From: a virus
Reading direction: 5' to 3' (one strand)
Length of the DNA stretch: 39,706 bases
Virus record (IMG/VR): IMGVR_UViG_3300025087_000179
Coordinates: 1-39,706 of that record
Position numbers and translations under genes: made by a program. Of the stretch, positions 25,712 to 33,792 are shown piece after piece. Within the stretch, counting starts at the first letter, position 1; every line of letters starts with the position of its first letter. Under the pieces are notes generated by a model. That model did no database searches. It saw nothing but the letters and a program-made list of their open reading frames with translations, and was not told the origin of the DNA.

Positions 25712-26424
25712 TCACGTTTACCAGTAAACCCAGGGTTAAAATCAGGCATTGAATAGATACCTTTACGCATCATCTCAATTGAGGTAGCCCATTCTTGATA
25801 ATACATGTTGGCTAGATCATTTTCTTCGAGAGCACGAAAAGCTCGATATGTCACATAATAGACAAGAGCGCTATGATAAGGAGTTAAAGTATTCCAACCA
25901 TTCCAAGGGGTCTCAGTAGTTGCAGTAATCTCAACGGGTTGTTTTATATAATAAACAACCACAGAGGTAACAGTTGGGCTAGTAGGTTTTGGATGAAAAC
26001 CCATCAACGTGTAAGTTGAACGATAGAGATAATACTTTTGAGGTGTTGCTCCAGTAGCTGCTAACCATCCCTTAGAATCAGCATCAAGCTGATCTAAACT
26101 AGTTTGTTCTAGCTTAAGATTATTATGCAACACACGACTAGTAGACAAGAAGTCAGCAGGAAGGTTATATTCTCTGGTACCAGACACCAGAGTAATGGTA
26201 TAGATATCTTGTAATAACCACGCTAAGACATTAGCTTCACGTTGACCATCATTGAGATACTGAATTAATGAGGTGTCATTAAATTGCTGTCTATCTGTAG
26301 CAACAGATTGATCTTTAAGATTAACACGAACTCTGCTTAAGATCTCAGCAACCGTCATCCCGTAAGAAGGGGATGCCAGTAAAAAAACTAGGATAACAAA
26401 ATAATGTTTCAACCTACTTTTCAT
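25708..26424 (-). CDS. Head-tail adaptor (connector) with signal peptide
   Basis: A 238-residue protein. The first 22 or so residues are a basic then hydrophobic Sec-like signal ending in SPSYG, directly before MTVAEILSRVRVNLKD, which looks like the ordinary start of podovirus head-tail adaptors. Further family features are IQYLNDGQREANVLAW, REYNLPADFL, a YLYRSTYTLMGFHPKP hairpin and a C-terminal helix with YYQEWATSIEMMRKG. Adaptors bind the portal ring in the cytoplasm, so a signal is unexpected. ATG 26424 follows a G-rich Shine-Dalgarno sequence; the GTG two codons earlier is less likely. A 12-codon ORF overlaps its start. Confidence 0.78.
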   Translation of the reverse strand: MKSRLKHYFVILVFLLASPSYGMTVAEILSRVRVNLKDQSVATDRQQFNDTSLIQYLNDGQREANVLAWLLQDIYTITLVSGTREYNLPADFLSTSRVLHNNLKLEQTSLDQLDADSKGWLAATGATPQKYYLYRSTYTLMGFHPKPTSPTVTSVVVYYIKQPVEITATTETPWNGWNTLTPYHSALVYYVTYRAFRALEENDLANMYYQEWATSIEMMRKGIYSMPDFNPGFTGKRE

Positions 26425-26459
26425 AGGCACCCCCCTCTTTTTGGAATTAGAAGGCTCAT
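26421..26459 (-). CDS. Possible 12-aa leader peptide before the adaptor gene
   Basis: ATG 26459 has AGGAGG six bases upstream and opens a 12-codon frame (MSLLIPKRGGCL) whose TGA overlaps the adaptor ATG as ATGA. It fills the gap between two genes and could couple adaptor translation to upstream traffic. It could also be chance, since the Shine-Dalgarno may be a relic. Confidence 0.3.
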   Translation of the reverse strand: MSLLIPKRGGCL

Positions 26460-26471
26460 AAGAACCTCCTC

Positions 26472-27140
26472 TTAGCGCAATTTAATAAGTATCAGTCCAC
26501 CAGCCGTAGTTGCCCTTGCTGACATAGCTACGCCAACATCGGCTCCAGTCGTAGGAGTGATGTCAGTCATCAAATAACCCCGTGAAACGGTACTATTAAC
26601 CAACGTTCCACCTGCAGTTATAGCTCCAGTAGCTAATGCTAAAACAAACCCATCAGTATACATACCCACTATAGAACCAGTTGAAGCAGCCGCAGAAGCA
26701 ATACCTAACCAGCCTGTTTTATCTGCAGCAATATTGCATACTGCAACAGTAACACCATTATTGGTGCTAGCTGGAGTTGTAGATACAAGAAGAGAACCTT
26801 CAATAGCAGCCTGTGTACCTTTCAAATACACATATACAATGGTCCCACGACTAGTACCAGATGTAGTAGCAGTACTAATAGAAGCACTTGAACTACCCCA
26901 GTATATATTATCACCAGTTGAACCAAGGATATTTAGATCATCAGTAACAGTGAGATCATCACTAACAGTAATATCGGGAGCAGTTAAAGTACCTGCTATC
27001 TCAACACTACCATCTGACAAGATCCTAAAAATACTTGATCCACTGACTTGATAATCTAGATATGTATATGTAGCAAACAACAACATGGGAGCCATCAATG
27101 CAAAAACAAGAATGTTCCATTTTCTAATGAATTTCTTCAT
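26472..27140 (-). CDS. Capsid decoration-like protein with signal peptide
   Basis: A 222-residue protein. The basic N-terminus and hydrophobic segment (ILVFALMAPMLLFA, cut before TYT) form a signal or signal anchor. Residues about 115-222 alternate Gly/Ala/Thr-rich beta strands (GWLGIASAAASTGSIVGMYT, GTLVNSTVSRGYLMT, GVAMSARATTAGGLILI), resembling DUF2190-like capsid decoration proteins. It lies just downstream of the capsid and a helical protein, where decoration genes often are. AGGAGG precedes the ATG. Confidence 0.55.
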   Translation of the reverse strand: MKKFIRKWNILVFALMAPMLLFATYTYLDYQVSGSSIFRILSDGSVEIAGTLTAPDITVSDDLTVTDDLNILGSTGDNIYWGSSSASISTATTSGTSRGTIVYVYLKGTQAAIEGSLLVSTTPASTNNGVTVAVCNIAADKTGWLGIASAAASTGSIVGMYTDGFVLALATGAITAGGTLVNSTVSRGYLMTDITPTTGADVGVAMSARATTAGGLILIKLR

Positions 27141-27149
27141 CTTAACCTC

Positions 27150-27602
27150 CTACAGTTTGGGTCGTATTGTCTCAATACTTTGCGCCCAAGGATCATCCGG
27201 TTCAAGTCGTTTAGCAAGAATCTGCCACTCACGAACTAAGGTTGCGTATTTACGTGTAAACCTTAGATTTTTTTGAACAGCTCTATCGGACTCTTCAGTA
27301 CCAGCCTTGGCCCACATCTCATTATGCGTCGGCATCTCTGGGACTATAATCCTTTCGATCTCTTTTTTCCGGGCAGCCATACGATCTTTTTCACCAGATA
27401 CAGCCCGTAGCTGATCATCTCTTTCAAGAAGATCACGCTTCTTAGCAATATCTGTTTGCATCTCACTGATGGCATTTTGGCCAGCAGCTTCAAGATTCTC
27501 AGGATTTTTTAACTGTTCCTCCTGAGTTTCAACCTGTTGTTTCAGAGCATCCCGTTGAGAAACAGAAAGCTTTTCCAATTTTGTTACATCAATAGCAGCC
27601 AT
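27150..27602 (-). CDS. Coiled-coil structural-region protein, 150 aa
   Basis: A charged, helical protein with long Gln/Glu/Lys heptads (KQQVETQEEQLKNPENLEA) and no signal peptide. It is not recognised. ATG 27602 is used because GGAGG lies 10 bases before it; the longer form starts from a TTG overlapping that Shine-Dalgarno. It sits directly after the major capsid gene, so it may be a head assembly or completion factor. Confidence 0.65.
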   Translation of the reverse strand: MAAIDVTKLEKLSVSQRDALKQQVETQEEQLKNPENLEAAGQNAISEMQTDIAKKRDLLERDDQLRAVSGEKDRMAARKKEIERIIVPEMPTHNEMWAKAGTEESDRAVQKNLRFTRKYATLVREWQILAKRLEPDDPWAQSIETIRPKL

Positions 27603-27619
27603 AATATCCTCCAATGATA

Positions 27620-28510
27620 TTACGAGTTAGAACCGTAGATCCATCTCCAATCAGACCATCCGAAAGAATAATATGCATAACCAGCATATTTAGCTTGCAG
27701 AGTATCAAAGTCTCGATCTTTGAAGAACTGTACCGGTTCACGGTCAAACCATAACAGAAACATCTTCATCAACTCAGAGTCAACCATCCACCAATCAGTT
27801 GACGAGGTCAGATAGTTAGGCCACACAACAAGCTTATACTTCCCTTGATGGAAGTTAGCATTATTCTGGGCAGTATCTACCTTACCCTTAGAGTTAATAA
27901 GCTCAAATGCTTTCTCTTCAAGTTGAAGAGGAACAATGAGCATGTCAGGTTTAACAGTGATGATGTTATCACGATTTGACTTGAATGCTGTCATAGCCTG
28001 TCTAACTGTTTCAACAGCAGTAGGTGAAAATGCATCTGTACCAACGTTAGACTGATTAGCGCCACCAACTTTTGAGGTGTGCGCAGAATTACAAAGGCAC
28101 AATGAATCACCACCAACAATGGCTGTATTAAACGAGTTATTAAACACGCTAGCGCCATCGGCCTCACGTCGCCGATACGCAGCCAAACCAAGAGCTTGAG
28201 GTCTCCGGTTAATTACAGAATACTGATCATTCAAGACGAGACGTCTTTCAATCTTAATACCACGAGCATATTCAAGATGCGTATAATCAGTCTTGTAACC
28301 TTCACCGGTGTCATCATATGGGATTGAACCTTCAAAAGGCTCAAAATCCGAGATATCACCCATCTCAAGATCATGTTCCACGGCTTTGCTAGATTCTTGC
28401 ATGCTAAACAATATGGGTAACATCGACTCTTGCCGATTAAAAACATCTGCAAAAACTTTACGAAGTCCAGGTTCAAGCAGATTCGGCCAGTTTTCTTGTA
28501 TCATCGTCAT
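27620..28510 (-). CDS. Major capsid protein
   Basis: A 296-residue protein resembling the HK97-fold major head subunits of the Mu gpT-like group. The N-terminus has LLEPGLRKVFADVFNRQES, the E-loop-like part runs through GDISDFEPFEGSIPYDDTG and KIERRLVLNDQY, and the core includes PDMLIVPLQLEEKAFEL and KLVVWPNYL, with a final segment rich in Trp and Tyr. It follows a scaffold-like protein, as expected. CTTATCCTCC before the start reads as a good Shine-Dalgarno on the minus strand. Confidence 0.85.
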   Translation of the reverse strand: MTMIQENWPNLLEPGLRKVFADVFNRQESMLPILFSMQESSKAVEHDLEMGDISDFEPFEGSIPYDDTGEGYKTDYTHLEYARGIKIERRLVLNDQYSVINRRPQALGLAAYRRREADGASVFNNSFNTAIVGGDSLCLCNSAHTSKVGGANQSNVGTDAFSPTAVETVRQAMTAFKSNRDNIITVKPDMLIVPLQLEEKAFELINSKGKVDTAQNNANFHQGKYKLVVWPNYLTSSTDWWMVDSELMKMFLLWFDREPVQFFKDRDFDTLQAKYAGYAYYSFGWSDWRWIYGSNS

Positions 28511-28527
28511 TTTACTTATCCTCCTTA

Positions 28528-29244
28528 TTAACCGTTAATACCAAAAGCATGATCAGTGAACAAAATGTCCGTAAAGATCTTGCAATCAGTGTAGGTTATA
28601 CCAGAATGTTTAGTTGGATCAAGCTTCTGCCGAGGCACACCAGCTGCTTGAATGTAATTCTCAATGACACGAGCTTTACCAGTACCAACAGCGGCTGCAT
28701 TTTGAAGCTTCTCAGCAGTTGTTTTAAGCGTCAATAAGGCATGAAACAATGGCAAGATTTTAGTAGCAGTGTCAGCGGCATCCCAACCATGAGCAGACTT
28801 TGTAGTAGCAGATCCAGCGGCAGACGCTGTCAAATACTGCAACATACCATCAGACCCAAGGATCCAACCACCATCAATGTTATCCTCAAGGTTCGTGATA
28901 ACCACATTCGTAGTGGCACTAGCAGCATCAATAGCAAGACTACCAGGATAATTTTCAGCCAAAAAGACAGCAAACGGGTTTATAAGTACCTTACGGTAAG
29001 TAATAACCGTGCCATCTTGCTTAGAATCATCACCTGCAGCACCAGGATCAGCATGTACTTCTGCAAGCACACCTAGAACACTAGCAAGAGACGCAGCAGT
29101 CGCAATGACACCGAAACCTTGATCAGTACCAGCAGTAGCACCTTTCATGATAGTAGCACCTTCAAGTAGACCAGAACCAGCCCCATAGATAGGGATGTCT
29201 TTGATAATCTGTTGACAACCAGATAAGTCGTAGTGAAATTTCAT
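28528..29244 (-). CDS. Head-associated structural protein, 238 aa
   Basis: Ala/Gly/Thr-rich protein with alternating beta strands (FGVIATAASLASVLGVLAEV, TVITYRKVLINPF) and no signal peptide. It is encoded between the scaffold/zinc-ribbon genes and the capsid gene. A decoration or capsid-vertex role is reasonable but not shown by motif. AAGGAG precedes the ATG. The small gap downstream (28511-28527) holds only the capsid Shine-Dalgarno sequence. Confidence 0.6.
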   Translation of the reverse strand: MKFHYDLSGCQQIIKDIPIYGAGSGLLEGATIMKGATAGTDQGFGVIATAASLASVLGVLAEVHADPGAAGDDSKQDGTVITYRKVLINPFAVFLAENYPGSLAIDAASATTNVVITNLEDNIDGGWILGSDGMLQYLTASAAGSATTKSAHGWDAADTATKILPLFHALLTLKTTAEKLQNAAAVGTGKARVIENYIQAAGVPRQKLDPTKHSGITYTDCKIFTDILFTDHAFGING

Positions 29245-29312
29245 TGAATTTCTCCTTAATTTTTTTTATGGTAAACAACAAGGTTGGCAAAAATGGTAGG
29301 TCTGCAAGTTAA
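29245..29312 (-). promoter_or_regulatory. Spacer before the head-associated protein gene
   Basis: A 68-bp gap in an otherwise packed operon. Read on the minus strand it contains A-rich tracts and the Shine-Dalgarno AAGGAG of the next gene. It holds no copy of the 21-bp-spacer promoter and no convincing hairpin. Its length suggests a minor regulatory site, but I see none clearly. Confidence 0.25.
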
Positions 29313-29690
29313 CTAACGACCTGACATGTCTTTATGAAATGTATCAAATTCTCGGCTTTCTTTTCCTTTTGGGTTATAAGTGCCACAAAACCTGCACCCA
29401 GAACTAACTGTTACTCCTGTAATAGTTCGTGACACAGCTGTAAAAGCAGTTAACCCCTTTAAATGTATTGGGACCTTATCTTGATCATTATCGATGGTTA
29501 CGACCTCATTAGCCTGCGCTAGACCAGGACTATCCTGTGAATCACCAGAAACATCAACATCAGTTCTAAATGGAAATCCGCATTGTGCACACCTAATACG
29601 TTTATCTTTTAATGCACCAGGTTTATCAGTGGCAAACTTACGTAGCCACTTCCCATCACCAGCGGTTTCTGTTGGATGAACATTGATCAT
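29313..29690 (-). CDS. Zinc-ribbon structural-region protein, 125 aa
   Basis: Two CxxC pairs (CAQCGFPF at about 34-41 and CRFCGTYN near residue 100) flank a beta-rich centre, forming a probable zinc ribbon. Function unknown; it starts in an ATGA overlap with the scaffold-like gene, so it belongs to the head assembly operon. A role as a small head protein or as a chaperone is possible. Confidence 0.65.
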   Translation of the reverse strand: MINVHPTETAGDGKWLRKFATDKPGALKDKRIRCAQCGFPFRTDVDVSGDSQDSPGLAQANEVVTIDNDQDKVPIHLKGLTAFTAVSRTITGVTVSSGCRFCGTYNPKGKESREFDTFHKDMSGR

Positions 29691-30397
29691 TTAGACCCTT
29701 TTAACTGACTAATAATTTTAGTAGTCTTAGATTTAGCATAGTCATCTTCAGTTACACCCATCTTCTTAGCAACAATCTTCTCATCATCAGATAGGTCATT
29801 GGTCTTACCAGCAGGTTTAGCCCCCCCATCTAGTCCTGAAGCCGACCCAGGTGTATTATCCACAATTTTCCTCCCTACAATGTTATCAGCATTATTGACA
29901 TCAGTTTTGTTATTTGGATCAGCTTTTTTAGCCTTCTCAATCTTTTCTGCCATGATCCCCTTAGCAAGATAAAATACCTTTTTAATGAGCACCTTATCAC
30001 CACGGAGTTCAGGTTCATACTGGCTTAATTCTTCCTTCATAATCTTTTCTAGACCAGAATCCAATCTTCCACCCACCTCATCTTTGAACTCAGCCCAAGC
30101 CACTTTTTCCTGAAGTTCAGCTACTTTTTTAGAGCTAATAGTAGTAGACGCAGCTTGCATTTGTTCAACTACATCAAGTTGAGCGTCTGTAAATCCAGTC
30201 TTATCCTTTAACATGTCTCTAATTTGCTGTCGACTAGGTGCTGGTCGATCAGATTTAGTTAATGCTTCTTTAACCTCTTTAATAGCAGAAACTACATCTG
30301 CGTTAGAAGTTTGTTTTTCTTCAACTTTTTCTTTCTCCTGCTCAACCTTCTCTTCTACTTTTTCATCGTTTTCAAGCTCTTTAACTGGATCAGACAT
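29687..30397 (-). CDS. Scaffold-like protein
   Basis: A 236-residue, highly charged protein. The N-terminal 30 residues are almost all Glu, Lys and Val; the middle is helical and the C-terminus is basic with KMGVTEDDYAKSK. There are no cysteines and no enzymatic motif. Its composition and location between portal and capsid genes match podovirus scaffolding proteins, which fill the procapsid and leave. AAGGAG precedes ATG 30397. It overlaps the upstream gene by 8 bases. Confidence 0.7.
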   Translation of the reverse strand: MSDPVKELENDEKVEEKVEQEKEKVEEKQTSNADVVSAIKEVKEALTKSDRPAPSRQQIRDMLKDKTGFTDAQLDVVEQMQAASTTISSKKVAELQEKVAWAEFKDEVGGRLDSGLEKIMKEELSQYEPELRGDKVLIKKVFYLAKGIMAEKIEKAKKADPNNKTDVNNADNIVGRKIVDNTPGSASGLDGGAKPAGKTNDLSDDEKIVAKKMGVTEDDYAKSKTTKIISQLKGSK

Positions 30398-30770
30398 TTG
30401 AGTTCTCCTTTTCTTGTTCCTTCAATTTTGCTAGATCTTCTCTGGCAATTTCAGCATTTTGAACTATTAAAGAGGGATAATTGATAGCCTCTTCAATTTG
30501 TTCCTTTCGAATCTGATGCTGTGACATGACTTCTACTAAACGCATCTTTTTGAAAAATGAACTTGTCAACGAATACACCCTTAAAAATCCTAAGATCTCA
30601 TCCTGGTGTAACTTAACAAGATTCTTAAGATCAGTAAGAACATCCTGGAAGTCTTTATTTGCTAAAAGACGCTCATATCTGGCCGATGCTTTAATGATCT
30701 CTTCTTGATAAGCTCTCTTTACGGCCAGCTGTTCTTGTTTCTTTGCGTGTAATGTTAGCTCAGTTTGCAT
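30390..30770 (-). CDS. Helical portal-downstream protein, 126 aa
   Basis: A charged helical protein with a coiled-coil-like N-terminal half (HAKKQEQLAVKRAYQEEI) and no recognised motif. It sits between portal and scaffold genes. TAGGAGATTAAC before the ATG is a good ribosome-binding site. It may help procapsid initiation, which is inference from place only. Confidence 0.65.
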   Translation of the reverse strand: MQTELTLHAKKQEQLAVKRAYQEEIIKASARYERLLANKDFQDVLTDLKNLVKLHQDEILGFLRVYSLTSSFFKKMRLVEVMSQHQIRKEQIEEAINYPSLIVQNAEIAREDLAKLKEQEKENSNV

Positions 30771-30779
30771 GTTAATCTC

Positions 30780-32891
30780 CTATGATTGTACTTGTTTAGT
30801 TGAATTACTTGTGTCAAATGGTCGTTTGCGTGCTATACCACCCTCGCTCTTTTGTTGCTTGCCCTGAGTACCTGCCAATGTTCTCCCTAACATCTGATGT
30901 GTTTCAGGTGCAAGAGGGCTTAACATCTGTTCTTGCTGTTGTAACTCTTGGAGCATCTGTTCCATCGTTGGGATCAACTTATAGATATTACGTTGCCGCA
31001 TAGCTGTTAGGACCCGTACTATCAACTCTCGTCGCCTGATCATATTTGTTCCAATCAATGGTTCATTAGACAAAAGTTGATATAATGTTAACTCTCGTTG
31101 AAATAATTGGTCAGGATTATCATTGATGGAGGTCCTAGCCACCTCAAGATATAGGTCTCGAGCGCGTAACTTCTGTCTGGCTATCTGATTCTGAATAAAC
31201 TTACCAGTATTAGGGTCCTTGCTTGAATACACAATAGTCTCTGGTGCATACTGATAATAAAGTTCTAAGATCTGGATCCCAACTTCAGCAGTTCCAATGC
31301 GAAGTTCTCGCATATGATCGTCAACTCTGATATCACTTTGAGCAAGTTGTAATTGGATCTTCTTTCCTGATGCACGAGGATCACGAGAAGCCTCTCTACC
31401 TGATCGAAGTGACGAAGCACCAGTACGAAGTTCTGCAAGATACATCAAATTCTGCTCTTCTTGTAAACTTTGACCTAAATCGGTCTGTTTTATCTCAAAT
31501 TGCTTTATCTGATTCATATTTGAGACTTTAAAAGTACATCCTGGGAAAAATCTTTGGTCTTTTCGAGTAGGATTGAACTCAAAATTATCAACCTTTAAGA
31601 AGGAAGGCACTGTTGAAATTGTACGGCTATCAATACGTTGATTATGCTGTGTGTCTATCTCTTCGTTTATATCACCTAGCTGTTCGTAGATAGATTGACC
31701 TAACAATCGTTTAGGTCTTTTCTTAAACCGCCAAGGGATATATTTAACTCGATTATGCAGATAAGGATAACACTCAAATCGAAGGATAGTTTTACTGTCA
31801 GGGTTAAACCAAACTAAGTATCTTTTCTCAGGTTCCATATCATCAGGATCCACTAAAGCACCAATATTAATATTTATAACACCTTGCATACTCCAATATT
31901 CATCTGGTTTTGTGATTCTTTGACGAGAAATGCCTTCAATATTATCTTGTGCTTGTGATCCTTCATCAGGAGCACCTGTTAATCCAGGTTTTTGGAGCAT
32001 CTTTTTGACCTCTTCCTTGTCAAACCACTCTTGTTTAACCATCTTCTTATAATAATCTGCCCGTTCTAGAAACATGTCACCTACAAACAACGCATACTCA
32101 AGAGTTGGTGAAGTAGTAGGCACTATAACTAAATTTTTCAACTCAACCTGTCTTAACTTAGGTCCTCTATAGATAGCAATATACTCTTCAACCTTAAGTT
32201 GTACCTCACCTGTCATCACTATCTCTTCAATTATGCCATTATATTTCTCAAACGAAATACCAGCGCTTTCTGGTGTAGGAAAAGCTTCAATAAAACTCTC
32301 TGGTGTCATAAATCGTAAGATGTCATATTGAGTACTATATTCTTCAACCCAATCTAAATCACCAAAGGCTGTTCCATCACGATATGCATTCCAATAGATA
32401 TCAGATAGCGTTGAGTCAATCTTAAGTTCAAGCTTTGAAACTGAGTTTAGAAATGACTCAATCTCGCTGTCAAGACCTTCTGGAACATCATCACGTTTAA
32501 TCCGTACATACCAAATAGGATCATTATCTAACATTGTTGAAGAGACCACAGAATGCAAGATTGTGATATGTATCTCTATGATTGGCACATGAAGATTACT
32601 ACAACCTTCCCATGGAAAGTCTTTAGCATCCTTAATACCTTCCATAAGGTCATTTGCCTTGCGTAACTTATTTCTAAGCAACGATGTATTGGCTTGCCAC
32701 TCTCGGTAAATATTACTAAGAACCTCTCGGAGCTTGTCTTTTTGCTCAACAGTTAATGGTTCTTGGCGTCTGTAAAAATGAGCAGATTTTTTAAGCTTTT
32801 TTACAGTCGTTTGAGGCGATAAAGGTACCTCACCTTGTGGAGGTGGGGTAACTCCTAACAATATAGCTTGCTCACGAGAGACAGTCAACAT
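30780..32891 (-). CDS. Portal protein
   Basis: A 703-residue portal of the podovirus/P22-like type. It includes the early segment DLMEGIKDAKDFPWEGCSN and NLHVPIIEIHITILHS, the helix-rich stem with DSTLSDIYWNAYRDGTAFGDL, the loop region around YIPWRFKKRPKRLLGQSIYE and QHNQRIDSRT, and a long C-terminal coiled-coil barrel (LIPTMEQMLQELQQQEQML). It forms the dodecameric vertex through which DNA is pumped. It follows the terminase large subunit and four small genes. Confidence 0.88.
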   Translation of the reverse strand: MLTVSREQAILLGVTPPPQGEVPLSPQTTVKKLKKSAHFYRRQEPLTVEQKDKLREVLSNIYREWQANTSLLRNKLRKANDLMEGIKDAKDFPWEGCSNLHVPIIEIHITILHSVVSSTMLDNDPIWYVRIKRDDVPEGLDSEIESFLNSVSKLELKIDSTLSDIYWNAYRDGTAFGDLDWVEEYSTQYDILRFMTPESFIEAFPTPESAGISFEKYNGIIEEIVMTGEVQLKVEEYIAIYRGPKLRQVELKNLVIVPTTSPTLEYALFVGDMFLERADYYKKMVKQEWFDKEEVKKMLQKPGLTGAPDEGSQAQDNIEGISRQRITKPDEYWSMQGVININIGALVDPDDMEPEKRYLVWFNPDSKTILRFECYPYLHNRVKYIPWRFKKRPKRLLGQSIYEQLGDINEEIDTQHNQRIDSRTISTVPSFLKVDNFEFNPTRKDQRFFPGCTFKVSNMNQIKQFEIKQTDLGQSLQEEQNLMYLAELRTGASSLRSGREASRDPRASGKKIQLQLAQSDIRVDDHMRELRIGTAEVGIQILELYYQYAPETIVYSSKDPNTGKFIQNQIARQKLRARDLYLEVARTSINDNPDQLFQRELTLYQLLSNEPLIGTNMIRRRELIVRVLTAMRQRNIYKLIPTMEQMLQELQQQEQMLSPLAPETHQMLGRTLAGTQGKQQKSEGGIARKRPFDTSNSTKQVQS

Positions 32892-32896
32892 GGGTC

Positions 32897-33112
32897 TTAG
32901 ATGCTACCTTTCTTGATGGTTGAATTACGAAGATCTTGGAAGTTTTTTTCTGAGACACCACCAGAATCTAACGGTTGATGACTAGGAAGTTTAGACAGGA
33001 TAGCACCTGTCTTAAAGGTTCCTGATTTAGGTGATACATCTTTACCTTTAACACGTTCTTGCTTAGGTCCATCAGGCCAAACTCCTGCATTTTGTTTTTG
33101 TAATTGACTCAT
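32897..33112 (-). CDS. Hypothetical small protein, 71 aa
   Basis: A Ser/Gly/Lys-rich, probably disordered protein with no recognisable motif. AGGAGG upstream supports ATG 33112, which overlaps the previous stop by ATGA. It precedes the portal gene. Confidence 0.6.
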   Translation of the reverse strand: MSQLQKQNAGVWPDGPKQERVKGKDVSPKSGTFKTGAILSKLPSHQPLDSGGVSEKNFQDLRNSTIKKGSI

Positions 33113-33330
33113 TTCATCATCCTCCTTTTCATCTGTTTCATTTGCTTTTTAGCCATCATACTGCCATTACCCTGTTTTAATTTAGCCAAAGTCTTGTCTG
33201 CTAAATTTTCTTTGACGTCTGTCAATGGTCTAGACAACTTATTCTGCTCACCATCAGAAAAATCCATACCTAAAAAATTTGAACTTTTAGATTTAATCTT
33301 TCGTTTCTTCATCCTACTGATCTTTGCCAT
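33109..33330 (-). CDS. Very basic small protein, 73 aa
   Basis: Lys/Arg/Met-rich at both ends (MAKISRMKKRKIKSKSS and QMKQMKRRMMK). The composition suggests nucleic-acid binding. ATG 33330 is supported by AAGGAGG; a longer in-frame start is discarded because it lies mostly over the neighbouring gene. Function unknown; it sits in the terminase-portal interval. Confidence 0.6.
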   Translation of the reverse strand: MAKISRMKKRKIKSKSSNFLGMDFSDGEQNKLSRPLTDVKENLADKTLAKLKQGNGSMMAKKQMKQMKRRMMK

Positions 33331-33508
33331 ATTCCCTCCTTTGAGTACTTGCCAACTTATTGAGCGACAAATCCGCATCATTTTCAACGAAGATACACCC
33401 AAGACGATTTTTTATCCTCTTCTTTCTGTAATAAAAATCATCATCCTCGTTGAAAGAAGACTCATCATCTAGCTGGTCACTTGATGTTTGTTTATCTTTA
33501 TCTAACAT
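33314..33508 (-). CDS. Hypothetical acidic small protein, 64 aa
   Basis: An Asp/Glu/Ser-rich N-terminus (SSDQLDDESSFNEDDDF) followed by a basic segment and a QRR end. Start overlaps the previous stop as TAATG. No motif recognised. Confidence 0.5.
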   Translation of the reverse strand: MLDKDKQTSSDQLDDESSFNEDDDFYYRKKRIKNRLGCIFVENDADLSLNKLASTQRREYGKDQ

Positions 33509-33780
33509 TAATTTGGCCTGCGCACTTCCATCTTAGGTACAACAATTCCTTTGGCTAACGCCTTATCTTTGGCATATTTCATCTCTTTAGCCATTATAAA
33601 TCTAGAAACAAGCTCTTTAGCCCACTCTAGGGTCCCAAAGGCACCTACTCTTGTCTCAACAAACATATCATCCTTAATGTTGAGATCAATTATGATCTTC
33701 AAGAACCCGTCATCACCAAGAAAAACTTGTGATGCCCCTGGTTTAGATTCTAACTTCTCTATTTTGTCATCAAACGTCAT
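33508..33780 (-). CDS. Hypothetical protein, 90 aa
   Basis: A mixed alpha/beta small protein with a SQVFLGDDGFLKIIIDL strand pair and a basic C-terminal MEVRRPN. AAGGAGG lies eight bases upstream of ATG 33780. It is coupled to the next gene by TAATG and follows the terminase. Function unknown. Confidence 0.65.
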   Translation of the reverse strand: MTFDDKIEKLESKPGASQVFLGDDGFLKIIIDLNIKDDMFVETRVGAFGTLEWAKELVSRFIMAKEMKYAKDKALAKGIVVPKMEVRRPN

Positions 33781-33792
33781 AACTCCTCCTTG

